Source of the DNA: a virus
DNA length: 24,041 bases
Strand: one strand, 5' to 3'
Virus record (IMG/VR): IMGVR_UViG_3300047359_000821
Span: 1 to 24,041 of that record
The first letter of the stretch is position 1. Each line of letters starts with the position of its first letter. The notes beneath the pieces were generated by a model. The model saw only the letters and a list, made by a program, of their open reading frames with translations. It ran no database searches and was not told the DNA's origin. Positions 12,717 through 22,300 of this stretch are shown one piece after another. A program made the position numbers and the translations under genes.

Positions 12717-13124
12717 TTATGCGTTTATGAAATCTTGTGGATTGATATCTACTGATCCACCGTTGGCTGTTTCGTCGCCAATTTGATGATCGTTTGGTTT
12801 TTCGTCTGCCATTGCTAGTATACATTCATCGTCTACCATATGAATTGTAATTTCGCCTTCGTCGTCTGTTTCAACTTTCATACCACGTGTCCAACGTCCA
12901 TGTTCAATTAGAACCCATTGATTCTTTTCGTACGGATCATTGTTCTCAGGTCCTTTAGAATAAACTCTAGCCCAACGTGGATATATGCCACGCTGTTTAC
13001 CGTCGTCGCCTGCGATAATAATTCCACCTCTAGTAACTTGTTCACCAAAGTGCATATCAGTTACAAGTACTCGCTTACCGATTGCTCTTAAATTACCTTT
13101 TATTGCGTTTACATTAGTTGGCAT
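12717..13124 (-). CDS. GroES/gp31-like co-chaperonin
   Basis: A 135-residue protein with a GroES-type beta-barrel pattern: AIGKRVLVTDM (14-24), a Gly-rich mobile-loop region FGEQVTRGGIIIA (26-38), and YPRWARVYSKGPE (48-60) resembling the GroES segment that reads GxVxAVGxG. VLIEHGRWTRGMKVE (71-85) and DDECILAM (98-105) close the barrel. The last ~30 residues are a polar extension. In T4, gp31 replaces GroES on host GroEL to fold the major capsid protein gp23; the same job is likely here. AGAGGAAAACA precedes the ATG. Similar proteins are conserved in marine T4-like phages. Sequence identity to GroES is low, so the call rests on motif order. Confidence 0.78.
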   Translation of the reverse strand: MPTNVNAIKGNLRAIGKRVLVTDMHFGEQVTRGGIIIAGDDGKQRGIYPRWARVYSKGPENNDPYEKNQWVLIEHGRWTRGMKVETDDEGEITIHMVDDECILAMADEKPNDHQIGDETANGGSVDINPQDFINA

Positions 13125-13134
13125 TGTTTTCCTC

Positions 13135-13719
13135 TTATTTTGTGTTGTCCCACCAGAGCCATCCGGTGATAATATATTTCGTATCTTCTTTTGCTATTTG
13201 TCCACGGTGTATATGTGTAAGTCCCGCAGGCCAAATAACTGTTTTGCCTTTTACTGCTTTTGTAGTTATCTCTTGGTGCATAAACTCAGTACCCCCATCT
13301 GGCACATCATTTAAGTAAGTCATATACACTAGAGCTCTATCACATGAAAGTTGTGTACCATCACAATGCCATTTATAAAAACCATCTCCTGGTTCATAGC
13401 ATTGTATTTGTGGTAACTGTTGCATTGCAAGTTTACCAGCAAACTTTAAAGTTTGATACTTTTCTAAATATTGATCAATAAATCCACACAGTTCTGTGTG
13501 ATAGTCTGGCCACTTAAACATTTCTGCAGGGCCAAGTTTTTCTGCTTCGTGCATTGGAAAGTCTACACTTTTCTTTGTAGAATGATCAACGGTGTCTGAG
13601 TCTCCAACAACACCGTCATTCGTCAAACCTCTTTTATAGCCTTCTTGATAAAGACCTAATAATGCATTGCAAATTGATTTATCGTTGAGCTCGTACTCCT
13701 CAATAAAACTGGGTAGCAT
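13135..13719 (-). CDS. 2-oxoglutarate/Fe(II)-dependent oxygenase (P4H-like)
   Basis: A 194-residue member of the prolyl-4-hydroxylase-type oxygenases. Iron ligands: His118 and Asp120 in YKWHCDG, and His169 or His171 in LTHIHRG; a basic residue for 2-oxoglutarate follows (Lys181 in TKYIITGW). CYEPGDGFYKWHCD and VYMTYLNDVPDGGTEF are typical of the family. These enzymes hydroxylate proteins or small molecules using O2, Fe(II) and 2-oxoglutarate; the substrate is unknown. They are frequent in marine T4-like phages. The ATG directly abuts the TAG of the upstream gene. It is another iron-dependent protein of this phage. Confidence 0.88.
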   Translation of the reverse strand: MLPSFIEEYELNDKSICNALLGLYQEGYKRGLTNDGVVGDSDTVDHSTKKSVDFPMHEAEKLGPAEMFKWPDYHTELCGFIDQYLEKYQTLKFAGKLAMQQLPQIQCYEPGDGFYKWHCDGTQLSCDRALVYMTYLNDVPDGGTEFMHQEITTKAVKGKTVIWPAGLTHIHRGQIAKEDTKYIITGWLWWDNTK

Positions 13720-14136
13720 CTACTCACCTTTTGGTACAAAATTTCCGTTGTCGTCTTCGATCCATTCTTGATCATCGCCAAATTCTTCTGCTTCTTTTGC
13801 AGTAGGTTCTGGAGCCTGTTCAACTTTTGCTTGCGCTCTAGTTTGCTTTTTTGCTTTAGGCTTTTCTTCTACAACTTCATCTGCTTGTATAGGTGCTGGT
13901 GATCTGCCAGGCATTTCTTCGTGTGCTATAGCATTGTTTGTTTCGTAGTACTCACGCATAAGTTCTTCACGCTTCTTAATGATTTTGCCACCTGGGCCAA
14001 TTTCATCACCACGTGCATTTACTCTTGCATTACCTACTGCTGGTGTTAATTCGTTACGTGCTTGTAAAAGATCCATATCGACCATTTTACCACGCATGGT
14101 TTTATAAGTTTTTCTGCTGTTACCTTTTAGTGCCAT
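13720..14136 (-). CDS. Conserved charged late phage protein, unknown function
   Basis: A 138-residue hydrophilic protein. The N-terminal half (KTYKTMRGKMVDMDLLQARN, NELTPAVGNARVNARGDEIG, GPGGKIIKKREELMREYY) is highly patterned and, from memory, conserved in T4-like marine phages. The C-terminal half is Lys/Glu/Ala/Pro-rich and acidic at the end, likely disordered. A GATAAATA box at 14164-14171 and AGGAG before the ATG indicate late expression. It directly abuts the oxygenase gene. A virion or assembly role is plausible; I do not recognise a named T4 counterpart. Confidence 0.78.
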   Translation of the reverse strand: MALKGNSRKTYKTMRGKMVDMDLLQARNELTPAVGNARVNARGDEIGPGGKIIKKREELMREYYETNNAIAHEEMPGRSPAPIQADEVVEEKPKAKKQTRAQAKVEQAPEPTAKEAEEFGDDQEWIEDDNGNFVPKGE

Positions 14137-14163
14137 TTTATTCTCCTAATGGGGTTATATACG

Positions 14164-14171
14164 TATTTATC
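14164..14171 (-). promoter_or_regulatory. T4-type late promoter box (GATAAATA) for 14136 and downstream genes
   Basis: Reads GATAAATA on the minus strand, 27 bases before the ATG at 14136, and overlaps the stop codon of the DnaE-like gene upstream (14167-14169). Confidence 0.7.
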
Positions 14172-14697
14172 TAAGGAACTCACGCCAATCCAGGTCATAT
14201 TGGATTGAGTTTATTTTGTGTACTCCTATTATGTACAGTACATATGATGCTACTGAACTACCTCTACCTACACCCCATACAATATCATTCTCACGCATAA
14301 AGTCTACAAGATATATCATATAGCGTAATAGATTGTGCATATCACGTTCGCCATATGCTTCCATTTCTTCCCATATACGATCTTGTACGTGTTGTGGGCA
14401 GGGTGTTTCTGCTTTGCCTAGTACATATTCATATACATTAATGTCTTTGTATTCATCAGGCATAAACCATTCACTTTGACATACACCGTCAAAAGTCTGT
14501 TGATCTACATCTAATGGAATATATTTTTGTAATTTGTTAAGGCCTTGTTCTTCCATTGCCTTATTAAATTGTTCCACGTCATCACTTGGATCGCACAGAA
14601 CTACATGCACTTTGTCTGCATGTCCTGTATAGATCATATCTACTAGATCCTTGTTAGAGAATCGTGGGATACCGAAAGAGTCTGTTTTCATAAGCAT
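14167..14697 (-). CDS. DnaE-like fragment protein (DNA polymerase III alpha homology without catalytic aspartates)
   Basis: A 176-residue protein. The C-terminal part (about 137-176) matches the bacterial replicative polymerase alpha-subunit region GxGRGSxxxSxVxYxLGIxxIxxxxYDLxxxRFL: here WGVGRGSSVASYVLYIIGVH, then YDLDWREFLR at the end. In DnaE the catalytic PDxDxD follows immediately; here the protein stops first. Residues 14-100 resemble the stretch just before it in DnaE only loosely. It is thus a truncated, probably non-catalytic polymerase-like module kept as a separate gene. T4-like phages replicate with a family B polymerase, so the role is unclear. Start is uncertain (ATG at 14697 or 14691; no clear Shine-Dalgarno). 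Confidence 0.72.
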   Translation of the reverse strand: MLMKTDSFGIPRFSNKDLVDMIYTGHADKVHVVLCDPSDDVEQFNKAMEEQGLNKLQKYIPLDVDQQTFDGVCQSEWFMPDEYKDINVYEYVLGKAETPCPQHVQDRIWEEMEAYGERDMHNLLRYMIYLVDFMRENDIVWGVGRGSSVASYVLYIIGVHKINSIQYDLDWREFLR

Positions 14698-14706
14698 ACA
14701 GTTAGT

Positions 14707-14946
14707 TTAACTGATATTAATTAAATTGTCAAGTCCTGATTCACCATTATCTTGGTTTTCTTGTTGACGCTTCTTTTCTGCTACCATACGTGTTTCTAAT
14801 TCTAGTTTGTACGTATCTAGTAGCATTGATATTTGTTCGTGTACTTGAGGATTGCGAGTTTGGAAAAATCGCTTGTTTAAAACTAAAATTTTATCTTCTA
14901 TTTCACTGGTAGAGAGATTGTCAGTACTTTCGAACAACGGGTGCAT
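14707..14946 (-). CDS. Small coiled-coil phage protein, unknown function
   Basis: A 79-residue protein beginning MHPLFESTDNLSTSEIEDKI, with a long helical stretch (about 14-68, containing ISMLLDTYKLELETRM) rich in Glu/Gln/Lys and a polar tail (ENQDNGESGLDNLINIS). It couples to the upstream structural gene through TAATG and lies in the late block between virion genes and the DnaE-like gene. From memory it belongs to a small family conserved in marine T4-like phages; its function is not known to me. Confidence 0.72.
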   Translation of the reverse strand: MHPLFESTDNLSTSEIEDKILVLNKRFFQTRNPQVHEQISMLLDTYKLELETRMVAEKKRQQENQDNGESGLDNLINIS

Positions 14947-15530
14947 TATGCATATGCGCCTATATAGTCAGCAAAGTATACGCTACCGTTAGTTGTCCAA
15001 ATTTCAAATATATGTACTTTAGAACTATTTGTTACAGGAGTTGACCAAAAACTTGATTCACTAAATTTAATTGTAACACTAGGGCTCCACGCTATTGTAT
15101 AAGATGCATCACTTGAAACTTCTAATATAACTTTTTGGTATGGACCAGCATATGCATAGCCAGTAATATCAAATGTAGCAGTGTTTGCAGTTGTGTTACT
15201 GCTTGATAATGAAATAGTATGATAGTCACCATCTGCAAAATCAATTTCAGTTCCAGTAGTTATATTCTTTTTAGTTTTAGTAAGTGCTTTTACGTTTGGA
15301 TTTGCAATAGTAACTGTATTAGTAGACGACTGAACATATGTTACGTCCTCATCTTTTCTAACAATATTAGTTTCTATATCTTCTAATCTTGTTTTAACAG
15401 CATTATTGTTTGTATTGATAACAGTAAAGTTATCTCTAAATCCTTGGCTATCGTTGTCTTGCCCTGGTACTGGAAATTCTACATCCAAATCTGTTATGTT
15501 AATTGGATTGTTTGCTGGTACGTCTGACAT
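14946..15530 (-). CDS. Virion structural protein (tail/fibre-associated)
   Basis: A 194-residue protein. The N-terminal module (ITDLDVEFPVPGQDNDSQGF, then RDNFTVINTN) is a recurrent N-terminal tag of tail or neck structural proteins in marine T4-like phages. A short helix (RLEDIETNIV) is followed by a Ser/Thr/Asn-rich beta-strand region and a C-terminal domain with TIAWSPSVTIKF and a final VYFADYIGAYA. That composition suits a beta-rich fibre or decoration domain. It has a GATAAATA box 22 bases upstream of the ATG and an AGGAGAAT Shine-Dalgarno. The exact position in the particle cannot be told. Confidence 0.75.
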   Translation of the reverse strand: MSDVPANNPINITDLDVEFPVPGQDNDSQGFRDNFTVINTNNNAVKTRLEDIETNIVRKDEDVTYVQSSTNTVTIANPNVKALTKTKKNITTGTEIDFADGDYHTISLSSSNTTANTATFDITGYAYAGPYQKVILEVSSDASYTIAWSPSVTIKFSESSFWSTPVTNSSKVHIFEIWTTNGSVYFADYIGAYA

Positions 15531-15552
15531 AATCTATATTCTCCTGTTGCAG

Positions 15553-15560
15553 TATTTATC
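15553..15560 (-). promoter_or_regulatory. T4-type late promoter box (GATAAATA) for 15530
   Basis: Reads GATAAATA on the minus strand, within the 34-base gap between two structural genes, 22 bases before the ATG at 15530. Confidence 0.72.
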
Positions 15561-15564
15561 GTAG

Positions 15565-18522
15565 TTAGACGTTAAAGTCGTAATTTGCGAATAGTATATA
15601 CTGATCGTTGCTGTTTCCTCTAGTGCTATCTATGATATATCTATCAACTTCAAAGTTAATTGATTTAAAATCAAATGCACTATTTTTTATATTTAATAAA
15701 ATTTCATCTGCTGTTCCTGGTTTACAGTAAGTTAATACTACTGCTGGCGTATATCCAAGAGCTTCAATATTGTTTTCTTGTGGTGTACGCATCCATAATG
15801 GTAAAAAGTTATTATCTGTTTCACCTACAGCGGCTATTCTATTTCTCATATTAGTTATGTTACTAATATATTTTTGTTGTTGTTTGTCCTCATCTACTTT
15901 AATTGCATCACTATCAATCTTAAGTGTATTGGTTATTGGTCTTTGTCTAATAGGACTATTGTCAACTACGCCACTTGTATTGTCAAGTGTTTCGTATTGT
16001 ATGCTGTTTATTGTTCTATCAATTTTACTTTTTACTTTTAATGTTGATTGAACATTGCCTGAACTATGATCTTGTGGATCTATTACTTCAATGTATACAA
16101 CTTCGTATACTGGTATTTTAGTTCCAAGTTCATATGCTACTGCTTTTTTAATACTACCAAATTTAAATTGTTTGCGTTTATGATTTTTGGCAGCCGCCGC
16201 AACAAACTTGTTCATGTCAACAGTTTCAATTCCTGCATACATTAACATTTTTAAATCAGACTGTGTTCCAAATCCTGTATCGTTTGGTCTGTAAATTTTT
16301 GCTGGATCAAAAACAATAGGATCACTAATAAAACTATTATATAAGAATTTTTGTTGCGATCCAAGAAATGCTTTAACTATAATGTTACTGAATACTAAAT
16401 CATTAGGATCATTAATTACAATAGTAAAGTCTCTTCTAATAGCACTAAATCCGTATTGGTCTTCAGCTCTTGTTTTAAATGTGTAAGTTTTATCAATGCT
16501 TGTAGTATTACCGTCAAACAACATATCGTTTGAATCAAATGTAGTTAAACCACTTACTGCAAATCCTGCATACACTTCCCATTTTGCAGTATCACTTATA
16601 AACTCTGCTTGACTAGTGTGTGCAATTAAACATTTATATTTTGTTGAGCCTACTTTAACAATGTCATCACTAACATATGCTCTGTTTGTTTTCCAAAAAC
16701 TTTTATATCTGTTTTCACCAAACTGTTGTACCTTACCAAATATTTCACCGTCGAGTGCTAAAGATAATCCTGGTGGCAATCTGCCTTCTTCTTTTATATA
16801 TCTTACGTTTGCGCCTTGAACACTTGTAGTAGCATTTATACTAAATGTACTTGTTAGGTTAGCATTAATAGTTCCTAATGCTTTAGGACTTATCCAATTA
16901 AGTGTACTATCTATTTTACCTAATAACTTAACTGTAAATGTTTTGTCTTTTGGTGAAGAGTTTGTATCTTCTTTGCCAGGTATTGTTACAGTAGTTGTAA
17001 ACGTTTCGTCTACATTTAAACGTGCATCTAATGCTTTTGTAAAAATTAAAACATCAAACAAATAACTTGCGTTATTAATTTCGCTTACTGTATATAATGT
17101 ACCTTTAAGGTTAAAAGTTTTACCTTTTAGTTTAGCAAGATAAGGACTCTTCTTAATTCTTAGTGTGTACGCACCGCCGGCTTGTTTAACTAAACTTTCG
17201 TTTGTTCCACTAGTAGGACCTGATGATGTAAATATTGTTCCAATATTATTATTTGCCGCACCAACAGTTGTATAATCTGTAGTACCATATACACTTACAA
17301 TTTCATAATTTTTACCTGCCTTCATTTTTGTTGCAGGAGTTCTATTCTGTGGGTATGTTGTTTCGTATACTTCGAAACTTAAATCTTCTGTGTTTGTTGC
17401 AGGACCAACATAACGTGTTGCTGTAACTGTAAACTTATACTCTTTAGTAACATTAGGCTGATAAGGAACTATGCCTGCTAGTTCGCCAGTGCCTGTATCT
17501 AGTGTCATGCCTGGTGGTATAGAACTTTGACTACCGTCATCGTTTGTATCTTTTAATGCATATGTAATAAATCCTAATGTATTACTAGCATCAATTGTAT
17601 CAAGATATAATGTTACATAATTATCAGCTCTACGATAACCTAAGTCTGCAGGTGTAAGCCATATAGGTGTTCTTACAAAAGTTGCATCAGCACCAAATAA
17701 AGTGTTACCCGATTGCATAATAGTATTGTCTGAACGTAGGAAGTCATCACCTACAACATATATTCTAAACAATCTTTTTTGTATTGTGTCTCCGTCACTT
17801 ACACTTACACGGAATTGATAGTTTCTATTTAATTTTTTAGGTGACTTAGTAGCAACACTTTTATCATAGAATTCAATATCATAATAAAAACTGTCGTAAC
17901 CATTTGCAGGCCTTGTACCAAAATCAAAAGGAAATGCACCATAAGGACTATCATCATAAAATCCTTGCTGTGCCGCTTTGTCTAATGCAAGTACAGGATC
18001 TACAACGCCAACAATTCTACCATCTCTAGTAAGTTGTATGCCTGGCGGTAATTCGCCATCGCCACTAGCAATAAAGTATTCTAGTGTTTCGCCTGCTTCT
18101 GTATCTGTATCAGTTGCAATTAATTGAAAGTCAATTGGCGCACTATCAAGTATGTAGTATGTTTCATTGTTTCCAATTGGAAGTGAACCTGCTGTAGTTC
18201 CCCATATAGGTTGATCAGCACCTTTAACGCTAACATTATATGTTCGGTCTTCGATGTTGCCATCTTTACTTGCTCGTAGAACAAATTTAAAATCTGTTTC
18301 TCGTGCTACTTCTAAAGGTGTTCCCTGAAGTGTTCCTTCTTTAATTCTAAGTCCTGGGGGCAAACTTCCGCTTATAATACTAATAGTGCTACCAGTTATT
18401 ACACCTAAATCAATAGGCAACAGGCCAGCCGATCTATTTTCACCCGTTTTAGCTGGGCGAAGTGTCTGACCTTCTTCTACTTCTCGAAGAGTAATGTTAT
18501 TTGCTAGTGTCCACAGAGCCAT
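15565..18522 (-). CDS. Large virion protein with repeated Ig-like (He_PIG/cadherin-like) domains
   Basis: A 985-residue secretion-signal-free protein. At least four repeats carry the He_PIG signature LPPG(L/I/M) followed by a Gly-rich turn: SGSLPPGLRI with GTLQGTP (51-69), DGELPPGIQL with DGRIVG (155-172), SSIPPGMTL with TGELAG (333-350), and GRLPPGLSL with DGEIFG near residue 580. Spacers contain FRVSVSDGDT- and YKFTVTATRY-type strands typical of Ig/cadherin folds. A segment SYWKTNRAYVSDDIVK-like (here KSFWKTNRAYVSDDIV) recalls carbohydrate-binding or cell-surface attachment modules. The C-terminal ~250 residues look like a separate globular domain. Likely a baseplate or fibre adhesin; the T4 equivalent is unclear. 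Late promoter box and AAAGGA Shine-Dalgarno lie upstream. Confidence 0.82.
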   Translation of the reverse strand: MALWTLANNITLREVEEGQTLRPAKTGENRSAGLLPIDLGVITGSTISIISGSLPPGLRIKEGTLQGTPLEVARETDFKFVLRASKDGNIEDRTYNVSVKGADQPIWGTTAGSLPIGNNETYYILDSAPIDFQLIATDTDTEAGETLEYFIASGDGELPPGIQLTRDGRIVGVVDPVLALDKAAQQGFYDDSPYGAFPFDFGTRPANGYDSFYYDIEFYDKSVATKSPKKLNRNYQFRVSVSDGDTIQKRLFRIYVVGDDFLRSDNTIMQSGNTLFGADATFVRTPIWLTPADLGYRRADNYVTLYLDTIDASNTLGFITYALKDTNDDGSQSSIPPGMTLDTGTGELAGIVPYQPNVTKEYKFTVTATRYVGPATNTEDLSFEVYETTYPQNRTPATKMKAGKNYEIVSVYGTTDYTTVGAANNNIGTIFTSSGPTSGTNESLVKQAGGAYTLRIKKSPYLAKLKGKTFNLKGTLYTVSEINNASYLFDVLIFTKALDARLNVDETFTTTVTIPGKEDTNSSPKDKTFTVKLLGKIDSTLNWISPKALGTINANLTSTFSINATTSVQGANVRYIKEEGRLPPGLSLALDGEIFGKVQQFGENRYKSFWKTNRAYVSDDIVKVGSTKYKCLIAHTSQAEFISDTAKWEVYAGFAVSGLTTFDSNDMLFDGNTTSIDKTYTFKTRAEDQYGFSAIRRDFTIVINDPNDLVFSNIIVKAFLGSQQKFLYNSFISDPIVFDPAKIYRPNDTGFGTQSDLKMLMYAGIETVDMNKFVAAAAKNHKRKQFKFGSIKKAVAYELGTKIPVYEVVYIEVIDPQDHSSGNVQSTLKVKSKIDRTINSIQYETLDNTSGVVDNSPIRQRPITNTLKIDSDAIKVDEDKQQQKYISNITNMRNRIAAVGETDNNFLPLWMRTPQENNIEALGYTPAVVLTYCKPGTADEILLNIKNSAFDFKSINFEVDRYIIDSTRGNSNDQYILFANYDFNV

Positions 18523-18544
18523 ACAAAAAATCCTTTATATAGCA

Positions 18545-18552
18545 TATTTATC
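18545..18552 (-). promoter_or_regulatory. T4-type late promoter box (GATAAATA) for 18522
   Basis: Reads GATAAATA on the minus strand in the 40-base gap between structural genes, 22 bases before the ATG at 18522. Confidence 0.72.
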
Positions 18553-18562
18553 GTCTCTTGAC

Positions 18563-19285
18563 TTACAATCCGTCGCCAAGATCTAAACTTACATTTGTGC
18601 CGCCACCTGCAATAGCACCAAAGTCTACAACTGCTGTTTGGAACATAAAGTCGTATAAGTTAGTTACTGTAACAGGCGTAATAGATCCAAAGTTCCAACT
18701 GTTTGTAGGTTCTTTATAATAGTTAAGATCTCTTATATCAATGTTATGTACATTACCTGTTAAGTCGCCTGCAAAGTTTGCTGTTACTGTTGTTGCGTTT
18801 ATTAAACCAACGTTACCTAAATTGTATCCGTCGGCGTTAAGGCCTGCCGCAAGTCTTGGTGCTGGGTCATCTTGTAATGATCCTAACGCACTTGAGTCGA
18901 TAGTAATATTGCTACCATTTACTGTTGTTGAAATAAGTGTTCCACCTTGGACTGTGTAACCATTATTTTCTGTTACTGTTAAACTACCAGTATCGGCAGC
19001 CACAATAAATTGTGTAACACCTGCATCAACGTTTACAGTAATTTCATTATCTGTAGATGCTAGTGTTACATTGTTTCCGCCTACTAATGATTTAAATTGT
19101 AATTCGGCAACATTTGAACTGGCATATAATCCTTCGCCACTTCCTAAATTAAGAACAGTAGTTGCTTCTGGTGTTCTTAAATCTAGATCGTTAAAGTTAA
19201 AAACAACTTTTTCAAATGCTTCTCTTAGATCATCACCTGTGCCGTCATTTGCAACTCCGCCTAGGTTTATAGTTTTTAGTGCCAT
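18563..19285 (-). CDS. Tail-fibre/baseplate-associated structural protein
   Basis: A 240-residue protein opening with INLGGVANDGTGDDLREAF, then a VVFNFNDLDLR-type helix. This N-terminal module (NDGTGDxLRxAF.KxNxNF.EL) is widespread in phage tail-fibre and baseplate proteins. The remainder is Asn/Thr/Gly-rich beta repeats (TVNGSNITIDSSALG, NATTVTANFAGDLTGNV) of the kind found in fibre shafts. It lies between the long fibre and the Ig-like protein and has its own late-promoter box. It is probably a fibre connector or short fibre; particle location unknown. Confidence 0.78.
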   Translation of the reverse strand: MALKTINLGGVANDGTGDDLREAFEKVVFNFNDLDLRTPEATTVLNLGSGEGLYASSNVAELQFKSLVGGNNVTLASTDNEITVNVDAGVTQFIVAADTGSLTVTENNGYTVQGGTLISTTVNGSNITIDSSALGSLQDDPAPRLAAGLNADGYNLGNVGLINATTVTANFAGDLTGNVHNIDIRDLNYYKEPTNSWNFGSITPVTVTNLYDFMFQTAVVDFGAIAGGGTNVSLDLGDGL

Positions 19286-19304
19286 GTTTGTCTCCGCTTT
19301 ACTA

Positions 19305-19312
19305 TATTTATT
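19305..19312 (-). promoter_or_regulatory. T4-type late promoter box (AATAAATA) for 19285
   Basis: Reads AATAAATA on the minus strand, one base off the form seen elsewhere in the window, 19 bases before the ATG at 19285, and overlapping the stop of the fibre gene (19311-19313). Confidence 0.6.
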
Positions 19313-22300
19313 ACATACGTCCTACAACTACTTCAATGACACCTTTGCCATCGCTGTCTTTGCTTTCGACTGCTTTACCAATTACTGTACCTAGTTTAGG
19401 ATCATTATCAACCATTGCATAACCTGGTATTGCACTTGTTACAAGCATGTCACCTTTTTCAACAGTGCCAATAACTTTACAAGGTACACGCCCTGTTAGT
19501 GCCAGTTCAACAACTGTATCACCTTTTAGTGCATTGTTCATTAAGTATGCAGGATCTGTTGAAACAACACCTGCAACCTTACGATCACCTTTTGCTGTAC
19601 AAATTGTAACTTCATTGTCGCCACCAAATACTAATACTGTACCTGGCTCGTATGCTTGATCACCTACATATTTCTCAGCCAAGTCAGCAAAGTTAGCTGA
19701 ACTTGCTGTACCACTAAAGTTAGTTGCTGTTAGTGTTGAATCACTAGGTCTGTATTTTAAACCATTTCCACCATCTTTATCAATGCTTAGTGATTGTGAT
19801 GCACCGTTTGAATCTGTAAATGTAATAAAATAGTCACTAGCACTAGAGTTAGTATTAGAAACTGCTATATTTGCACTTGCACCATTTGATACTGCATTAG
19901 CAACATCAGTTGTAGTTGCATAGTTATTATTACTAAGATATGTTGATACTCTAGTGTCTGTGTAGTATAAGTTAGTACCTTCTGATAAGTCAGCAGTATC
20001 ATGGTTTGATAAACTAGATACTTGACCAGTAACGTCTCCAGTAAATGTAGCATCGTCTCCATCAGTTCCTGCTTCAAGTATTTTACTTGTTCCGTCACTT
20101 GCGTAAATGTCTGCTGTTAATAATCCAATACTACTTAAATTGCTACTACCAATGTTAATTGTATCTGCGCCAAGTTGACCGTTTAATGTTAAGTTACCGT
20201 TACTTGGATTCAGTTTAAAGTTAGCAGTAGTAAATGCCGCATGTCCTGTTCTAGATGTATGAGCTGGGTTACTTGTTACCCATAGTGGATAAACATCTGC
20301 ATCTGTTGCAGTACCATCTTCCTGCGATGATTGAAGTGTGTCTGCAACACCTGCAGTATCAACACCACCTGTTAATGGACCATTAAACTTACCATAGAAC
20401 ACACTAGCGTTAGCATCTGAGCCAGCTAGTACTGTACCTACATCAACAATTACGTTACCACTACTGTCTTTAATATCACCGTGATGTGTACCATAGTTAT
20501 CAGTAACATATGCTTTACTCCAAGGAGTACCACTTGTACCAAGAGTCTCTGTATTATTTGCTACTATGTTAGCACTAGATGTTATTGTATCACTAATTAC
20601 AAGTCTATTAGCAGTTGTACTTACGCCACTTGCTGTAGCAAACACAATATTACTTCTCTCGCCGGAGTTAGTTACTTCAGTAGCATTTGCAGTAATAGTT
20701 GATTTTATTTGATCTAGTGTAGTTGATACTGCACCATTACTTTGGAAAGTAATAACACCTAAGTCATCACCACCAGCAACATTGTCAGTTGTTTTTTGGA
20801 ATTTTAAATTAAATCCTGCCGCACCGTTATCATCAAGTCTAAGTTCTAATACTTCGTCAGTGATAATAGCGTTTGTTGTAATAGTATCTGTAACTGCATT
20901 TCCTAATTCAATGTTACCATTAAACGCAACATTACCAGTAACAGTTAAGTCATTATCAATTAGAACATTGTTACTAAATTGAGCATTACCATCATTTTCC
21001 ATATCGAAAGTTAATGCGTCAAACATAGTACCGGCATCGTTGCCACGTATACTTAATATTTTATCTTGTTCTAGATAATCTAGATTTAAACCATTTGCAG
21101 TATTAGCAAACTTAAATATGTCAGCTGTTGCATCTTTAATTACAACGTCACCACCATTTGCATTAAGTTCAATGTCAAGCTCTGCATCTAATACAATGTT
21201 ACCTGTTGCTTCAACAGTAAAGGCTTTTTCTGTTCCGTTAACATCAATAGTAAACGCACCCTGTGTTGTAAGCTCTTGAGCATCTTCAGTAGTAGCAAAG
21301 TTTAATCTTTCATCAGTACCGTCTTTGAATATAACATTCTCGCCAGCTGGGTTAAGTATAATGTCACCACCTGTACCAGGAGCAACTGTAACAGTTTCAA
21401 TTTCAAAGTCACCGTTAGTTCTACTAATTTTATTACCATCAAACACACTGTCGTCAACTGTAATGCCAGCGTTTGCTGTAACAGCTTCACTAACACCCAA
21501 CGTACCAACAATACTAGTATTACCTGTATTACCTGCTACACTAAATTTAACATCTGTGCCATCAACAATATTAAATGAGTTATATACGCTAGTTGAACCG
21601 TTTAAAATTTTAACACGAGTTACTTCGTTAGTACCTAGTAAAATTTCTGTTTCTTTTACTTTAAATGCATCAGTATAACCAGCAACTACTAAACCAATCT
21701 CTTTTAGACCAGTGTGTCTACCACCAGCGCCAATTGATATACCAGTACCTTCACTTGTAAGTTCACCTGGTGCTTGAATGTAGTTTGTGTAAACCCAAGG
21801 TGTAACTAAGTATGGTTCACTATTTGATTGAGTAGGACCTTCAGTGTTCTGTTGGAAGTTACCTGCAAATCCACCATAGTTAATAGGATCTTTAAGAATA
21901 GTTGTTGAACCAATTTGTACTGAAGCATTTGGTATGCTAACTGTACTCTTATCTGAAAGTGGTGTATTAGCTGATGGTGCAGTACCTTCAATTTGTATAC
22001 TTAAATGATCGTTTGGAGTGTATATAGAAAGTGTGTCACTTTGTGTATCTAGTACTCTGCGACTATCTACTAATAAACCTCTAGGGTTAATCCAACCACC
22101 TAAGTTAAGTGTATTATCTACACCTGAAATTGTGTCACCGTTTTTAAGTGTTCTAACTATACTATCGTCTGAACCTGTTTTACTAATTATACTAGATCCA
22201 TAAACTCCGTCACGTATTTTAACAAGTGCTGAGCCTAGTAAATTCTGTGAAGTAATAACTGATGTTGGAACACTTTGTGTACCTAATGCACTACCACTTA

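Noticed and set aside
12709-12825. N-terminal extension of the MazG frame
   Set aside because: It lies out of frame over the end of the co-chaperonin gene; a good Shine-Dalgarno supports the ATG at 12708.
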